Part shown: positions 11,427 through 23,916 of the stretch, piece after piece
Numbering within the stretch: the first letter of the stretch is position 1
Layout: each line of letters opens with the position of its first letter
Assembly: GCA_033032865.1 (NCBI GenBank)
Contig: JAWHQI010000005.1
Span: 11,990,001-12,054,000 of the forward strand
Length of the DNA stretch: 64,000 nt
Origin: Dactylorhiza incarnata
Taxonomy: Eukaryota; Streptophyta; Magnoliopsida; Asparagales; Orchidaceae
Direction of reading: 5' to 3'
Notes under the pieces: model-generated
Databases searched by the model: none
The model's input: only the letters and a program-made list of their open reading frames with translations
Told to the model about the DNA's origin: nothing
Made by a program: the position numbers and the translations under genes

Positions 11427-11866
11427 CTGCATCCTCATTTTTCTCGACATCATGTCTTCTTTTCGACGATATAGTTGTCATCAGTCTTACTTAGACTTTA
11501 CAACGACAAGGCTTCTTTACGACGATACATGTCTTGTTTAGTCTTATCGACGACACAACTTCATTTCAATGATATCTTCGACACTGACCTTCCCTTTGCC
11601 TTTTCAACGACATTCATTTTGACTTAGCCTTATCGACGTCAAGGCTTCTTTTCGACGATATTCATTTTGACTTAGCCTTATCGACGTCAAGGCTTCTTTT
11701 CGATGATATTTGTCAGCTCTTTTCGACGATATGCATTAGCTCGACATTCTATGAACTTGTCTTCTACTGAGATGATAAAGCTCAGAAGATAATCAAATAC
11801 ATAGTGAAGTTCTATAAAATTGGTGACTTCTCCAAATCAGGAATCATGAGGGAAAGATTCCCAACA
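11427..11866 (-). mobile_element. M1 3' LTR, part 2 (after L)
   Basis: It starts with the right TSD copy CTGCA (11427-11431) and then continues the M1 LTR. It matches about 37970-38409, including the TTCGACGATAT series and the terminus GATTCCCAACA. Parts 1 and 2 without the duplicate TSD add up to about 1630 bp, against 1647 bp for the 5' LTR. Confidence 0.85.
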
Positions 11867-12110
11867 ATCTCCCCCTATTTGAAGAAGTCAAAACCCCAAT
11901 TCAAAATTACTTACACTGAGTACTAAAATGTGAGTTTATGCATTAGATGTTAACATAGTTACCATTCCCTTAGCTTTTGCATCTTCTTGAGCTGGTAGCT
12001 CCCCCTTGATGTGATGCACATATTTTTCTTTACTCCCCCTTGATGTGATACATCATGTGATGCATCTTCTCTTCTCTTTTCCCAAGTTATTTTTTTCTCC
12101 CCCTTTCTGA
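11867..12110 (-). promoter_or_regulatory. M1 polypurine tracts (multiple)
   Basis: AAATAGGGGGAGAT on the minus strand adjoins the 3' LTR. Further AAGGGGGAG-type tracts occur at about 11999, 12033 and 12096. Repeated purine tracts upstream of the 3' LTR are a known mark of Sireviruses. Confidence 0.75.
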
Positions 12111-12249
12111 CTTTTTCATTATAGTCCTTGCAAATGTTGTTGGTCGACGATCTTTCAGATTGTCTCAGCACTTGTCCTACACGTTCTTCTTAATATCATA
12201 TGTAGGGAGATTATTGAGCAGTATGTTGAAATTTACTCTAAGTTTAACA

Positions 12250-14815
12250 TTCTCAATTGGAATTTGAAGAAGTTAAACTTAGCTTCATCCAGGGGCTTTG
12301 TGAATATATCAGCCACTTGTTTGTCTGTGGGAACAAACTCAAGGATGATATCTTCATTATCCACATGCTCCCTGATGAAGTAATACCTGATATCAATGTG
12401 CTTAGTCCCGCTGTGTGAGATAGTGTTCTTAGCAATTGAGATTGCATTGGAAGAGTCACAAAATAGGGGTATTTAGGTCATCTTTAGATTGTAGTCTTCA
12501 AGTTGATGCTGGATCCATAGCAGTTGAGCACAGTATCTCCCAGCAAAAATGTATTCTGATTCTGCTGTGGAGATTGCTACACTTGTCTGCTTCTTGCTAC
12601 TCCAAGATATTAGTCTTCCTCCAAGGAATTGGCATGTTCCTGAGGTAATTTTCCTATCTTCTTTGCATCCTACATAATCTGCATCTGAGTAGCCTGTCAG
12701 ATCACACCCATTGTTCCTAGGGTACCATAAGCCAAGATTTGATGTACCCTTTAGTTATCTTAGGATTCTCTTTACAGAGACATGATGAGATTCCTTAGGG
12801 TTCACCTGATATCTTGCACAGACATATGTGGCAAACATAATGTCAGGCCTACTTATAGTTAGGTATAGCAAAGATCCAATCATGCATCTGTACTTAGATT
12901 CATCAAAGGGTATTCCCTTCTCATCCTTATCCAGAGACACATTGGTTCCCATTGGAGTCTTCATAGAGGAAGCACTCTCCAATCCAAACTTCTTTACTAG
13001 CTCTCTAGTGAACTTGGTCTGAGAAATGAATATGGCATCTTCAGATTGTTTCACTTAGAGACCTAGGAAGTATTTGAGCTCACCCTTGCTGCTTATCTCA
13101 AACTTTCCCTGCATAAAGCTGGCAAACCTTTTGCAGAGATTGTTATCTGTAGAGCCAAAGATAATGTCATCTACATAGATCTGCACTAGCAAAATCTTTC
13201 CCTTAACTTCTCTTAGGAACAATGTCTTGTCAATCTTCCCCTAGAGAATTTATTCTCAATGAGAAAGCTTGACAGAGTCTCATACCAGGATCTAGGTTCC
13301 TGCTTTAAGCCATATAATTCTTTCTTAAGAAAATATGCATAGTTAGGATGAGTTGAATCAACAAAACCTGAAGGCTGGTCTACATAGACTTCCTCTTTGA
13401 GGTCACCATTTAGAAAGCCTGACTTCACATTCATCTGATGGACTTTGAATCCTTGGTAGGCAGCTTAGGCTAAGAATAATCCGATGGCTTCCTGTTTAGC
13501 TATAGGGGCAAAGGTCTGATCAAAGTCAATCCCCTCTTCATGTTTATATCCCTTTGCCACCAGCCTTGCTTTATTCTTTGTGATTATTCCATTCTCATCC
13601 AATTTATTTCTGTAGACCCACTTAGTTCCTATGATATTCTGTCTTTGGGGTCTAGGAACCAACTTCTATACTTTGCATCTCTTAAATTGATTCAACTCCT
13701 CTTGCATTGCTGCAACCCAAAATGGATCCTGATTTGCTTCCTCAAATTTCTTGGGTTCAATTTGAGAGAGAAAACTCAGGTACAATGCTTCATTTACAGC
13801 TCTACTCCTTGTTAGTACTCCTTGGTTGACATCTCCTATTATTTGCTCTTGGGGATGATCTCTCTTTTGTCTCAAGGCAATTGGTAGTATTCTGGGGACT
13901 TCTTCATTGACAGGTTCTTCAGGTTCCATTTCCTCTGGTGTTTCTGAGCCTTCTATAGTCTCTTCTTCAATTTCAACTGTTGCTGGCTGATTATTATCTT
14001 TGATTGAGGTATCAGCTTTTTTCTTCAATGGATAATTTCTCTATTTTCTCTATTCTACCTGCATTCACTAGAGAACTAGACTAGCCCTTATGTATAAGGA
14101 TAGTCTCATCAAATACAACATGTACAGCTTCTTCCACTGCTTGGGTATTGATGTTGTACACCCTATAAGCCTTTCTATAGGAGCTGTAACCAAAAAGAAT
14201 ACACTCACTGCTTTTCTCAGCAAACTTGGTTTGCCTGGCCTTCCCAATATAAAGTACATTGCATTTACTACCAAAGATCCTAAAGTAGGATAAGGTAGGT
14301 TTTCTGCCTTTCACTAGCTCATAGGGAGTCTTCTTGTGGTCTTTGATGATGGAGGCCATGTTTATCACATGACAAGCAGTGTTCACAGCCTCTGCCCAGA
14401 AATATTCTAGAAGGGAGGAATCACTTAGCATTGCCCAACTTGCCTTTATCAAGGTTCTATTTTACCTTTCTGCAACCCCATTTTGTTGAGGAGTCCTAGG
14501 AGAGGAAAATTCTTGGGAGATACCCAGTTCTTGGCAGAATTTTATCATGGGTCCTGACTGAAATTATATACCATGGTCACTTCTGAACTTGACCACTGTA
14601 CAGTTCATCTCATTCTGGATCTGCCTGACAATGTTCTTCAAGATGTCTAAGGTATCTGACTTCTTTTTAAGGAAGAATACCCAAGTGAACCTTGAGTAAT
14701 CATCAACTACCACAAGGGTGTATGCCTTCCCTCCCAAGCTGAGAACTGACATAGGACCAAACAGATCCATGTGCAGTAGATATAAGCACCTGAGGGTTCT
14801 GCACTCTCTTTGCAT
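12250..14815 (-). pseudogene. M1 pol remnant: integrase core, reverse transcriptase, RNase H
   Basis: The pieces in minus-strand order are the integrase core with HMDLFGP (near 14770) and RSDHGI (14564), then the FWAEAVNT and GYSSYRKAYRVYN region (14081-14452), a Glu-rich spacer (13666-14028), RT with GTKWVYRNK (13465-13662), [17 protein letters not shown] (13213-13434) and YVDDIIFGS (about 13150-13190), SRPDIMFA (about 12830), and the RNase H end with HIDIRYYFIREH and DIFTKPL (12290-12400). Several in-frame stops and frame changes separate them. Protease, the GAG-pre-integrase domain and the integrase HHCC finger are missing: the gag knuckle runs almost directly into the integrase core near 14810. 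The remnant is non-functional. Confidence 0.85.
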
Positions 14816-16427
14816 TGGGTCCTGTTGGGTTGAACCAACAATCCAGGGTAAAGTGGCCTACTTTCCGACAGCACCAGCATTCATACCTATTATACCTTCT
14901 CTTCTGCCTCACCATTTGAGTAGGATGAGAGTGTTGGTGATCAGGAGGGAAGACAACTAACCTAACAGGTTTTGGGTAAACCTTACAGGTGTGAGAGTTG
15001 GGTGGAGTAGATTTCATCACTTGTTGGGCCACCTTCTTGGGAACAGGCTTTGTGGAAGCAGCCTTTCCCTTACTTTTTAGTGTTGTTGTTGTAGGTCCAT
15101 GGCCAGAAGAACCTGATGCTGGTACCTTCTTAAAAGAAGATTGAGCATCAGAACCTTTGTCCTTGACAATCTCTTGATTGAATCCTATACCAGCTCTGAA
15201 TGATCCAGAGAAGGTATCAATGATAGGTAAGACTGTCTTGGGCATAGAGAAGCTTGCAGCAAGTTTCTTCTCAGTCAGCAGCATCTCCTCAAGGTCCTTA
15301 ATGACCTTGTTCTTCTGACCTAATTCAGCATTTTTAAGCCTTATGGATTCCTTGAATCTGTCCACTTCTTTGCTCATGGCAGCCAACTTTTCAGCTGTCT
15401 CTTTGAGCTCTAACTGGATAGTTTTTAAGGAATCTAACTCCTTGGTCTGGACTTTGAGGAGTTTCTTGCAGTTCTTGAAAGCTTTCCACAAAGCCTTGTA
15501 CTGCTTTATTAGGTCAGATTCAACATCATATTGAGATCTTGAGGTCGTGTTGTTGGTTGCAGACACACTCTCAGTATCATGCAAAGAGTCTGTTACTGAT
15601 TTAGAATCAGAGACAGACAGATGGGCTTTGATAGGTACCTTCCCAGGAGATATGTCATCCTGGTTGTCTTCCTTTATGGCCATTAGGACAATCGGTGCTT
15701 CTTCCTCGGTATATGAGGAGCTTGAATTAGAATCACTTAGAGTTCTGATTTTCTTTGCTATAAACCCTCTTTCAGGTTTCTTCTTCTCCCTTGACCTTCT
15801 CTTGTCTTCATAATTCCTTGATTCACTTCTCTTAGAAGAGCAATCAGCAGCTATGTGACCTGTCTTATTATAGGAGTAGCAAACAGTGTTAGCAAAATCA
15901 AATTTACCAGGTTTTGATTTATACATGTCCTCCCTTGAGGATTTAGACCTGTCATGTTGATCAGATCTTTTTGAGCTTGAGGAGGTGGGTCTGTAGTTGT
16001 TTCTTCTTCTTCTGGTTATCAGCTTCTTGAACTGCTTAGAGAGAAGGACCATCTCTTTGTCAGTATCATTAGAGTCTGATGTGCTGGCTAAACCCACCTT
16101 TCGCTCGTCAGGACAAAGCATTACTTCAAAGATCGTCTCAACACGAGAGATCCAGTCTTCTGTCTCTAACGGAGACAAACCACCTCGGAAAGTTGGCGGC
16201 TTCAGCTCTAGAAATTGCTTCAAGTCTATATCCAGATGTCTTTGTTGTACTGGTACGACAGTCTCTGTGGAAGGTCCCGCTGGAGGGACTTCTCGTGCCA
16301 TCTTAATTGCTTCAGCCAACAAACGAGCAATATCAGTCAACTGAGGCTGCGCCTGCTGTGGTTGCTCCACTGATAAATGTTCCTGCTGCGGCTGTTCTTG
16401 AGGCGTAGACTCATTACTTCCAGGCAT
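14703..16427 (-). CDS. Chimeric gag ORF: gypsy gag start fused to M1 copia gag
   Basis: The ORF is 574 codons with no internal stop. Residues 1-114 are the N-terminus of the chromovirus G gag, almost identical to 23449-23790. From residue 115 (16085) the sequence is M1 copia gag: an Arg/Ser-rich stretch, a decayed knuckle (CYSYNKTGHIAADC, second Cys lost), a long coiled coil (about residues 310-400), a basic Pro/Lys region and an intact knuckle (CWCCRKVGHFTLDC). The last 45 residues read the integrase DNA in the wrong frame. The real N-terminus of M1 gag is at 36011-36698. The ORF arose by a deletion that happened to preserve phase. It has its own gypsy leader, PBS and LTR upstream, so it could be transcribed, but function is unproven. 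Confidence 0.85.
   Translation of the reverse strand: MPGSNESTPQEQPQQEHLSVEQPQQAQPQLTDIARLLAEAIKMAREVPPAGPSTETVVPVQQRHLDIDLKQFLELKPPTFRGGLSPLETEDWISRVETIFEVMLCPDERKVGLASTSDSNDTDKEMVLLSKQFKKLITRRRRNNYRPTSSSSKRSDQHDRSKSSREDMYKSKPGKFDFANTVCYSYNKTGHIAADCSSKRSESRNYEDKRRSREKKKPERGFIAKKIRTLSDSNSSSSYTEEEAPIVLMAIKEDNQDDISPGKVPIKAHLSVSDSKSVTDSLHDTESVSATNNTTSRSQYDVESDLIKQYKALWKAFKNCKKLLKVQTKELDSLKTIQLELKETAEKLAAMSKEVDRFKESIRLKNAELGQKNKVIKDLEEMLLTEKKLAASFSMPKTVLPIIDTFSGSFRAGIGFNQEIVKDKGSDAQSSFKKVPASGSSGHGPTTTTLKSKGKAASTKPVPKKVAQQVMKSTPPNSHTCKVYPKPVRLVVFPPDHQHSHPTQMVRQKRRYNRYECWCCRKVGHFTLDCWFNPTGPNAKRVQNPQVLISTAHGSVWSYVSSQLGREGIHPCGS
16083..16088. other. Gypsy/copia recombination junction
   Basis: Gypsy-derived sequence ends and M1 sequence begins here. 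M1 bases 16084-16085 (CT on plus) are the last two bases of the left copy of P's TSD CTCCC. The other three bases, the first 262 bp of P's 5' LTR and one gypsy LTR have been deleted. No long homology is visible at the junction, which points to illegitimate end joining. Confidence 0.75.
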
Positions 16428-16571
16428 TGCGTCCTGGACATTCCTCCGAGGATCCTTAACACCAAAACACGAACCAATTAATTGTCATAATGACGATTAT
16501 AGACTTTTTGGCATATACACATACTCATTGCGGCCAGGCTTATTGAAAACCTGGCTCTGATACCACTAAAT
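16086..16571 (-). mobile_element. Partial second copy of gypsy G: PBS, leader and gag start
   Basis: This stretch repeats about 23449-23934 with roughly six substitutions. It holds the PBS (plus GCTCTGATACCA at 16554-16565), the untranslated leader and the first 114 gag codons. It sits on the outer side of the left LTR, so the gypsy locus has the order LTR, interior, LTR, partial interior. This is a tandem array sharing an LTR, truncated by the deletion at 16085. Confidence 0.85.
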
Positions 16572-19173
16572 TGTAACGACCCGCAGACCGCCACAATTCA
16601 AAGTACTATCATAACCTGTTCTCATTAATCCATATGCGCATCAAAAGGTAATAGAAAACATTTCTAACATTTAAACACAATGAGTATGTACATACACTGC
16701 CATAAGCCACAAAATACTCTATTACATTCTTCAACAAGTCCAAACTAATTATACATGGCCATATTTAAGCATGAGTTTCTACAAACGATGACAATTTAAC
16801 AGCTAAGCACAAAACTCCTAAGGAAAGGAGCTGTTCTTCACATCTTTAGCGGTGACTGGCATGCGACTTCCCTGTACCTAAAAATTTAGCATTTGAAACC
16901 GTTAGTCTTTCATAAAGACTAAGCGAGGCGCTATTTCTTTAACCTGCTATACAGTCAAGCATGCATAATATTATATAAACAGGTAAGAGCAGTACTAAGC
17001 AATGTGTAATATTCTAGCAATTGTATAACCTGTACAATAATCTTAAGCATGTGCAGGTACAAAAGTAAGGGAGCATTATCTTTCATAAATTCTATCATTA
17101 GGTAGTATTAGGGGCGAGTGAATCCATTTCATTTTCATATACATGGTTCATTCATGTTTCATGCTTTGGGCCCACCCCGAAGGGTCTTCATGTTCCAAAA
17201 CTAGTTTGGAATCTAACATATTCATATATTCATTCGTATGCTAGCAGTTCATTCGCCCGTAATAAAACCTCGTGTCGACACGTTTACATACAGTGATTTA
17301 TTTTATTTTATAATCCCCTCAGAATTTTCATTCGCCTGTTTGCCTTATACAAGGCCATACATTCTAGCGAGAATTAGTTTCAGTGATTTATAAGCATGCT
17401 CCATATCATCACATACCATAAACATATTTTTCCCTTTTTACATAAAAGTGCGTATAGCAGAAAATAGTTGAAAACTATGCATAGATTAAACAAATAGGTC
17501 TCACCGTTCCTTTTTCCCTTCCATTGTCATGCCCCACATCATCGTCATGTCTATTGCGGGATGCCATCCTCCGATATCTGTTTAGCAATCGTATTAATAA
17601 AATGTTTATACTATTGGGGTTGCATCACATAATAGTTATAACGATGATACACTAGGGTTGACACACTAGGGTTGCCTTACATAAAGGGACGGGCTAAGCA
17701 GTGAAAAGGGGCAAGGACTAGTCTAAGATAAAAGCAAAAGAACCCATTTGTCAGGCATAGTGTTGATACCACTACATAAAACCAACAGGCAAAATAAAAC
17801 ACTAACTTGGGAAGCGTAGGAGTCATCATCATAAATGCAGTGAGAATAACTTCATAGCCATTCCAACATAACATTAGCTGACCAAGAATAACCCAGGATA
17901 TTCAAATCTGGACAACATAAGGTGGCTGCACAACACTATGAACAGCAGGAAAAACAGCCATATATTCAACAAAATAGGAAGCCTGCAGCAGAAGCATACT
18001 GACTGTAAAAGGAGCAATGAAATTAAAATTGACAGCTAGACTGCATAAATAGAGCACAGTCACAGCAACCCAAAAGTTAACAACATAACAACAGGAATTT
18101 AGAAGCAGGGCAGCAGCCGGCCTAGAAAAGAAGGAGATAGCAGCCAACCAAGGTAAAAGCCCCAAAAGTTTACAAGTTTGGTTCACTTTTTCTCACAGCA
18201 TACCCTTCTCCAACCAGTAATCATAAGCATGATGAATAATGTTGAAACCAGCCAACAATAAAAACGAAAACCCCACAGTTAAACAACAACAAGTATAGAA
18301 CCAATATCCTCTTCACCCGCATAATACCACAGCTACGGGACAAATCAAACTCACAAAACTATGCCAATATGGGACAGGATCATCACGCCAGAATCCAACT
18401 CACAAATAAGCAGGCCGATGAAGTAAAAAGGGGCAAGATAGCTTATAATAACGCTGACTTAAAGGAATCAGACCACAGCTGCAGCACAAGTACTCGAGGC
18501 CCAACTAAGCTCAGCTCTAAATATTTCCTGTGAGATGTATTGAACCATACAGTGAAAGGGGGAAGAAGAGAGGAGAAAGGGAAGAGGAAGAATGCTCCGT
18601 GAACCCTAGCGGAAACAAGAACGAGAAAGGGAAATAACTCGGCCGATCCAATCCTCCACCGCCTTTAACAGCCAGTGCGAAGGATATTCCCAATTAACTC
18701 TACCCAAAAGTAAAATATGCTATCAGCACACCAAGAGCTGAAATGACTATCAGCATACAAAAGCTGGACATGTCTATTAGCACATCAAGAGCTGGTAATG
18801 GCTCAACCACCACTATCAGCACCAATATTCCCCATCACTGTGCTAATAACAATTGCTATTAGCACTAATAGCAGCACATACCAATTTAGTACATTCTCAT
18901 AACTGATACCAAATGATAGAAAGTCACCCTTTAGGCCAGGCCATATAATAAGTCCCGACTAAAAGTCCCCATAGCATATTCAATTACTTCCTTATTCGCA
19001 CATTATTGGGTTTTACTGTTTTACGCTTCATCATAGGGGATAGTTATAAATGTTAAATATCATCATTGGGATCTTGGTTAATACAGTTATAATGCTAATT
19101 ATTGTGGAGTTATTCGTGATAACATAATAATGAAAATAAAGAAATTAACTTACGGGAAACGGCGTGCGTCACA
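16572..19173 (-). mobile_element. G 3' LTR (shared LTR of the tandem)
   Basis: The LTR is 2602 bp, TGTAACGACC...GCGTCACA in plus orientation, and equals 23935-26536 in length. By eye I count roughly two dozen substitutions between the pair. Open frames inside (17677-17874 and 17902-18186) occur in both LTRs, lack any domain and are not called genes. The pol stop codon lies inside its first bases (19169-19171). Confidence 0.9.
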
Positions 19174-20559
19174 ATTCTTCCCGCCTTAAGAATTTTCGTC
19201 CGCGAAAATGTTTTTCTTTATATAATGAAGGATAAAGATTAAGCATGGGGTCTTCTCGTTCCCAAGTCGCTTCGTCACGTGGATAACCCTTCCACCATAT
19301 TTGCACAAAATCAACGTCTCGATTGCGTAACTTTTTGCTTTAACGATCAAGGATTTGATACGGTTCTGTTGGGCTGGATAAATCATTGTTGATTTGCACA
19401 TTTTCAATTGGTACAATTTTCTCTGGATCCTGTATATATTTCCGCAATGCCGAAACATGAAATACATTATGTAACCGTTGTAATTCTTCCGGTAGCTCTA
19501 GACGATAAGCTACTTCACCAACTTGCTCAATGACTGGAAATGGTCCAATGTATCGTGGACTCAATTTTCCGAGTCGTCGAATTCGCGTAGCTCCTTTAAA
19601 GGGTTTTATTTTAAGGCATACTTGATCACCCACCTGAAATTTCACGAGGCGATGTCTAGCGTTATAATACTTTTGTTGACGATCTTGAGCTGCTTTCATT
19701 CTTTGCTTGATGAGTGCAATTTTCTCGTGCCATTTGTCTACCTTCTCTTTATTATATAAACGTCTTTCACCATCTTCGGCCCAGCTTAAGGGTGTTCGAC
19801 ATCGATGACCATATAGCGCTTCGAACGGAGCCATCTGAATAGAAGGCTGGTAACTATTATTGTACGAAAATTCTACTAGTGCTAAGTATTTTTCCCATGA
19901 GACCTTGAGGTCAAGCACCACCATACGTAATAAATCTTCTAAGAACTGAATAGTCTGTTCTGACTGTCCGTCTGTTTGGGGATGAAAGGTTGTGCTGAAT
20001 AATAATTTTGTTCCCAAACGCTTATGAATTTGTCTCCAGTTATCTGACGTGAACCGACCATCACGATCAGAGATAATCGTTCGAGGAATGCCATGTAGTT
20101 TAATAATGACATCCATATATAGCTCGTTTAATTTTTCAGGTGGTCCATCTTGACGCACAGCTATGAAGTGAGCGCTTTTCGTAAGCCGGTCAATAACAAC
20201 CCATATGCCGTCATGACCTTGTTTACTACGAGGCAATGCAAAAACAAAGTCCATTGCAATGTCTTCCCATTTCCATTCTGGTATTGGTAGCGGATGAAGA
20301 TAGCCTCCAGGCTTTTGATGTTCAGCTTTTACAATTTGGCACGTATGGCAAGACGCAATATACTTGATCACATCTTTCTTCATTCCAGGCCACCAGAAGT
20401 CCTCTTTTAAATCGTGATACATTTTTGTTCGGCCAGGATGAATTGAGTAAGGCATATTATGTGCTTCATACAGAATATCTTTCCACAGATTGTCTACATT
20501 CGGCACGCACAATCTCCCATTCATCATCAACAATCCATTCTGTTCTGTGAAACTTTGGG
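19169..20559 (-). pseudogene. G integrase with chromodomain-like C-terminus
   Basis: In the 397-residue open part (19340-20533) the zinc finger is H25, H32, C62, C65. The catalytic triad is D95 (AMDF), D156 (SDRDGRF) and E192 (HPQTDGQSE), with the canonical 35-residue spacing. A GPFPVIE motif and HNVFHVS follow near the end. After the TAA at 19340-19342 the same frame continues for 57 codons with a chromodomain-like segment (FVQIWWKGYP, EATWERED) to the TGA at 19169, which lies within the LTR. Near 20550 a 1-bp frameshift separates it from RNase H. The chromodomain normally guides integration to particular histone marks. Confidence 0.85.
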
Positions 20560-22287
20560 TTCTCCTTTCTTTACCTTTTCTAATATCTCCTGGAAATACA
20601 CATCCTTTGGTATGACTTCTAAAATTCTATCCTTGAGTGTATACCTGATCTGCATCTGACATAGTTGTGACTGCTTATCTTTTACTGTAAAAATAGGAAC
20701 TATTTCCATCTTCTCCAATTCACGTAAGAGATTTATATTGTACACTTTCACACTTGAAAACGCAACAGTATTCTTACGGCTTAGTGCATCAGCAACCACA
20801 TTTGCTTTTCCCGGATGATATTGAATATCCACTTCCTAATCTTTAATAAACTCTAACCATCGCCGTTGACGAAGGTTTAGTTCTTACTGCGTGAATATGT
20901 ACTTCAAACTTTTGTGGTCTGTAAATATTTCACAGCGCACACCGTACAGATAGTGACGCCAGATTTTTAATGCAAAAATCACTGCGGCCAATTCTAGATC
21001 ATGTGTGGGATAATTCCTCTCTGCATCTTTCAATTGACGAGAAGCATACGCAATCACCTTTCCGTGCTGCATCAATACACAACCTAAACCTTTGTATGAT
21101 GCATCACTGTAAATTTGAAAGCCGTCTGTTCCGGATGGTAAGGTTAACACTGGAGCTGTAGTTAATTTTTCTTTTAGTGTCTCAAAAGCCAACTGGCAGT
21201 TTTCATTCCACTTAAAGGGCACATTCTTCCGCGTTAGCTGCGTCAACGGTAATGAAACTTTTGAAAAATCTTTCACAAATCTCCGATAATATCCTGCCAA
21301 CCCGAGGAAACTCCGCATTTCTGTCACATTTGTCGGTTGCGGCCAGTTAAGAACTGCATCAATCTTTGCAGGGTCAACTGCTAAACCCTGTGCAGTTACC
21401 ACATGCCCTAAAAACGATACTTCATTAAGCCAAAACTCACATTTCGAAAACTTGGCGTATAATTGATATTCCTTTAATCGTTGCAGGGCTAAACGTAGAT
21501 GTTGTGCGTGCTCTTTCTCAGATGTCGAATAGATGAGTATATCATCGATGAACACAATAATAAATTTGTCCAAATAGTCCGTAAACACACGATTCATCAA
21601 GTCCATAAAAACCGCTGGGGCATTTGTTAGCCCAAATGGCATTACTATGAACTCATAATGTCCATATCTTGTGCTGAACGCAGTTTTAAAAATATCTTCC
21701 GCCTTAATTCGGAGTTGGTGATACCCCGATCGTAAGTCCATCTTCGAGAATACTTTCGCATGAACAAGTTGATCAAATAAATCATCTATGCGTGGTAGTG
21801 GATACTTATTCTTTACCGTTAACTTGTTCAATTCACGATAATCCATGCACAGTCGCATCGTTCCATCTTTCTTCTTGACAAATAACACCAGCGCTCCCCA
21901 CGGTGATGTACTTGGCCGAATAAAGTTTTTGTCCATTAACTCCTGCAATTGATACTTTAATTCTACCAGTTCTTTCGGAGCCATCCGATACGGTGTCTTT
22001 GCGACCGGTCTTGCTCCTTCCTCTAACTGAATTTCAAATTCGACTTCTCGCTCTGGAGGAAGCCCTGGCAATTCTTCTGGAAACAGCTCCTGGAATTCAC
22101 ATACGACTGGCATCGTCGTAATTTCCTTCTTTTCTACAATTGTGCTCTTAATCAGTACCAACATAGCGTTGCATCCTTTTCTAATTTTCTTAGAAGCCTT
22201 CATTGCTGAGATTAGCATTTTCGATACCTCGTTTAATCCTCGGAATACAGTAATCTGCTGATTAGCACACGTCACTATGACTTCCTT
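20560..22287 (-). pseudogene. G reverse transcriptase and RNase H
   Basis: The open part 20884-22275 (463 residues) has RT motifs in order: [38 protein letters not shown] (catalytic D180), [12 protein letters not shown] and FIDDILIYS (242-250), then the RNase H start FQIYSDAS and [13 protein letters not shown]. The stops TAA (just after FTQ) and TAG (about 20833) interrupt RNase H. After them comes DIQYHPGKANVVADALSR in the same frame. The key catalytic aspartates are intact, but the stops make the protein non-functional. Confidence 0.85.
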
Positions 22288-23790
22288 TCATTTGCAGTGA
22301 ATAATTGCTTCATGCTGGACTAACCAGTCCATACCCAATATAAGATCAAACTCGGTTAGTGGTAAAACCACTGCATCTACCGTCAAGTGTTGATCGTTCA
22401 ATTCAAAAGAAACTACCGCTCGCTGTTGTGAGGGAACTACTTGATTATTTGGCAAGGTCACATATAGAATATCTTGAATAATATAGGGTTTCACCGATAT
22501 AGTATGTAATATCACAGTTGATATAAACGAATGGCTGGCACCGGTATCAAATAAAACTCGAATTAAATGGCCATGTGAATAAATCATACCAGTCACTACA
22601 GTATCATCTGATGTGGCCTCCTGCTGGCTGAGATTGAAAACACGAGGTTGAATGCGACGTTCTTCCTCTGCAAGGCCTCCTGGGACTGAAGAAGAAGCAA
22701 GAGATTCAGTCTCCTTTGCCACACCCATCTGATAAACTTTCTGACTTGGAAGACCTGGAACTCTTTTCGCACTGCTTTCCCCTTCTTTTCGCTTTGGACA
22801 TTCCCATTGACGATGCCCAGGCTGACGACAAACATAACACACATCACTGCCCACCAAACACTGTCCTTTGTGGGCTTTTCCGCATTTTCCACACTTCTGC
22901 TCCTGCCCCTGAGACGGCCTCTGTGGCTGCATTACACTACTACTCTCTGCTGGGCGGGACTGCTTCCCATAATCACCAGATTTCCATGAGGTACTTGGCT
23001 TAGCTGAGGACTCCTTGCTTGATGTCCACTGAGATCTCTTTTTCCTGAATTCCCTTCTTCTCTGAACCTTTTCCGCATCGATCTCCATCAAACGTGCTTT
23101 CTGCACTAAGGCTCCACATTCCTGGATCTCCAAAGGAATCAAAATAGAGCGAATATTATCCCGTAAGCCATCCTGAAATCTTCTACACCTTTCTTTCTCA
23201 TTTGGCACGAATGCTTCTGCATAGAATGCTAAGTTGGCGAACTCCGTCTCATACTCCAGCACTGATCGCGAACCCTGTACCAGTCGTAAGAACTTATCTT
23301 GGAGTAACTTCTTCTCAGACTCCGGTACGAACCACCCTGTAAATTCTCATACAAACGTAGTCCAGGAAACACTTACCTGTCCTCGGCCTGCCAACCGTCC
23401 TCGGACATTTAACCACCATCGCTTTGCCTCCCCTTCCAGGAGGAACGTAGCTAAACCCACCTTTCGCTCGTCAGGACAAAGCATTACTTCAAAGATCGTC
23501 TCAACACGAGAGATCCAGTCTTCTGTCTCTAACGGAGACAAACCACCTCGGAAAGTTGGCGGCTTCAGCTCTAGAAATTGCTTCAAGTCTATATCCAGAT
23601 GTCTTTGTTGTACTGGTATGACAGTCTCTGTGGAAGGTCCCGCTGGAGGGACTTCTCGTGCCATCTTAATTGCTTCAGCCAACAAACGAGAAATATCAGT
23701 CAACTGAGGTTGCGCCTGCTGTGGTTGCTCCACTGATAAATGTTCCTGCTGCGGCTGTTCTTGAGGCGTAGACTCGTTACTTCCAGGCAT
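22288..23790 (-). pseudogene. G gag and aspartic protease
   Basis: Gag begins at 23790 with a Gln-rich N-terminus, then LKPPTF and WISRVETIF (capsid-like), and ends its first open part at a TGA at 23347-23349. The same frame continues through FVPNEKERCRRFQDGL to knuckle CYVCRQPGHRQWEC, and protease motif LFDTGASHSFIS with LILGMDWL. A second TGA lies at 22288-22290, after which RT follows in frame. Both TGA codons could be CGA changed by deamination of methylated CpG, which is inference. Gag, protease and pol were evidently one frame. Confidence 0.85.
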
Positions 23791-23916
23791 TGCGTCCTGG
23801 ACATTCCTCCGAGGATCCTTAACACCAAAATACGAACCAATTAATTGTCATAATGATGATTATAGACTTTTTGGCATATACACATACTCATTGCGGCCAG
23901 GCTTATTGAAAACCTG

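Noticed and set aside
17677..18186. Two hydrophobic-looking open frames, repeated at 25040-25549
   Set aside because: They lie within the gypsy LTR pair. Their conservation only reflects recent LTR identity.
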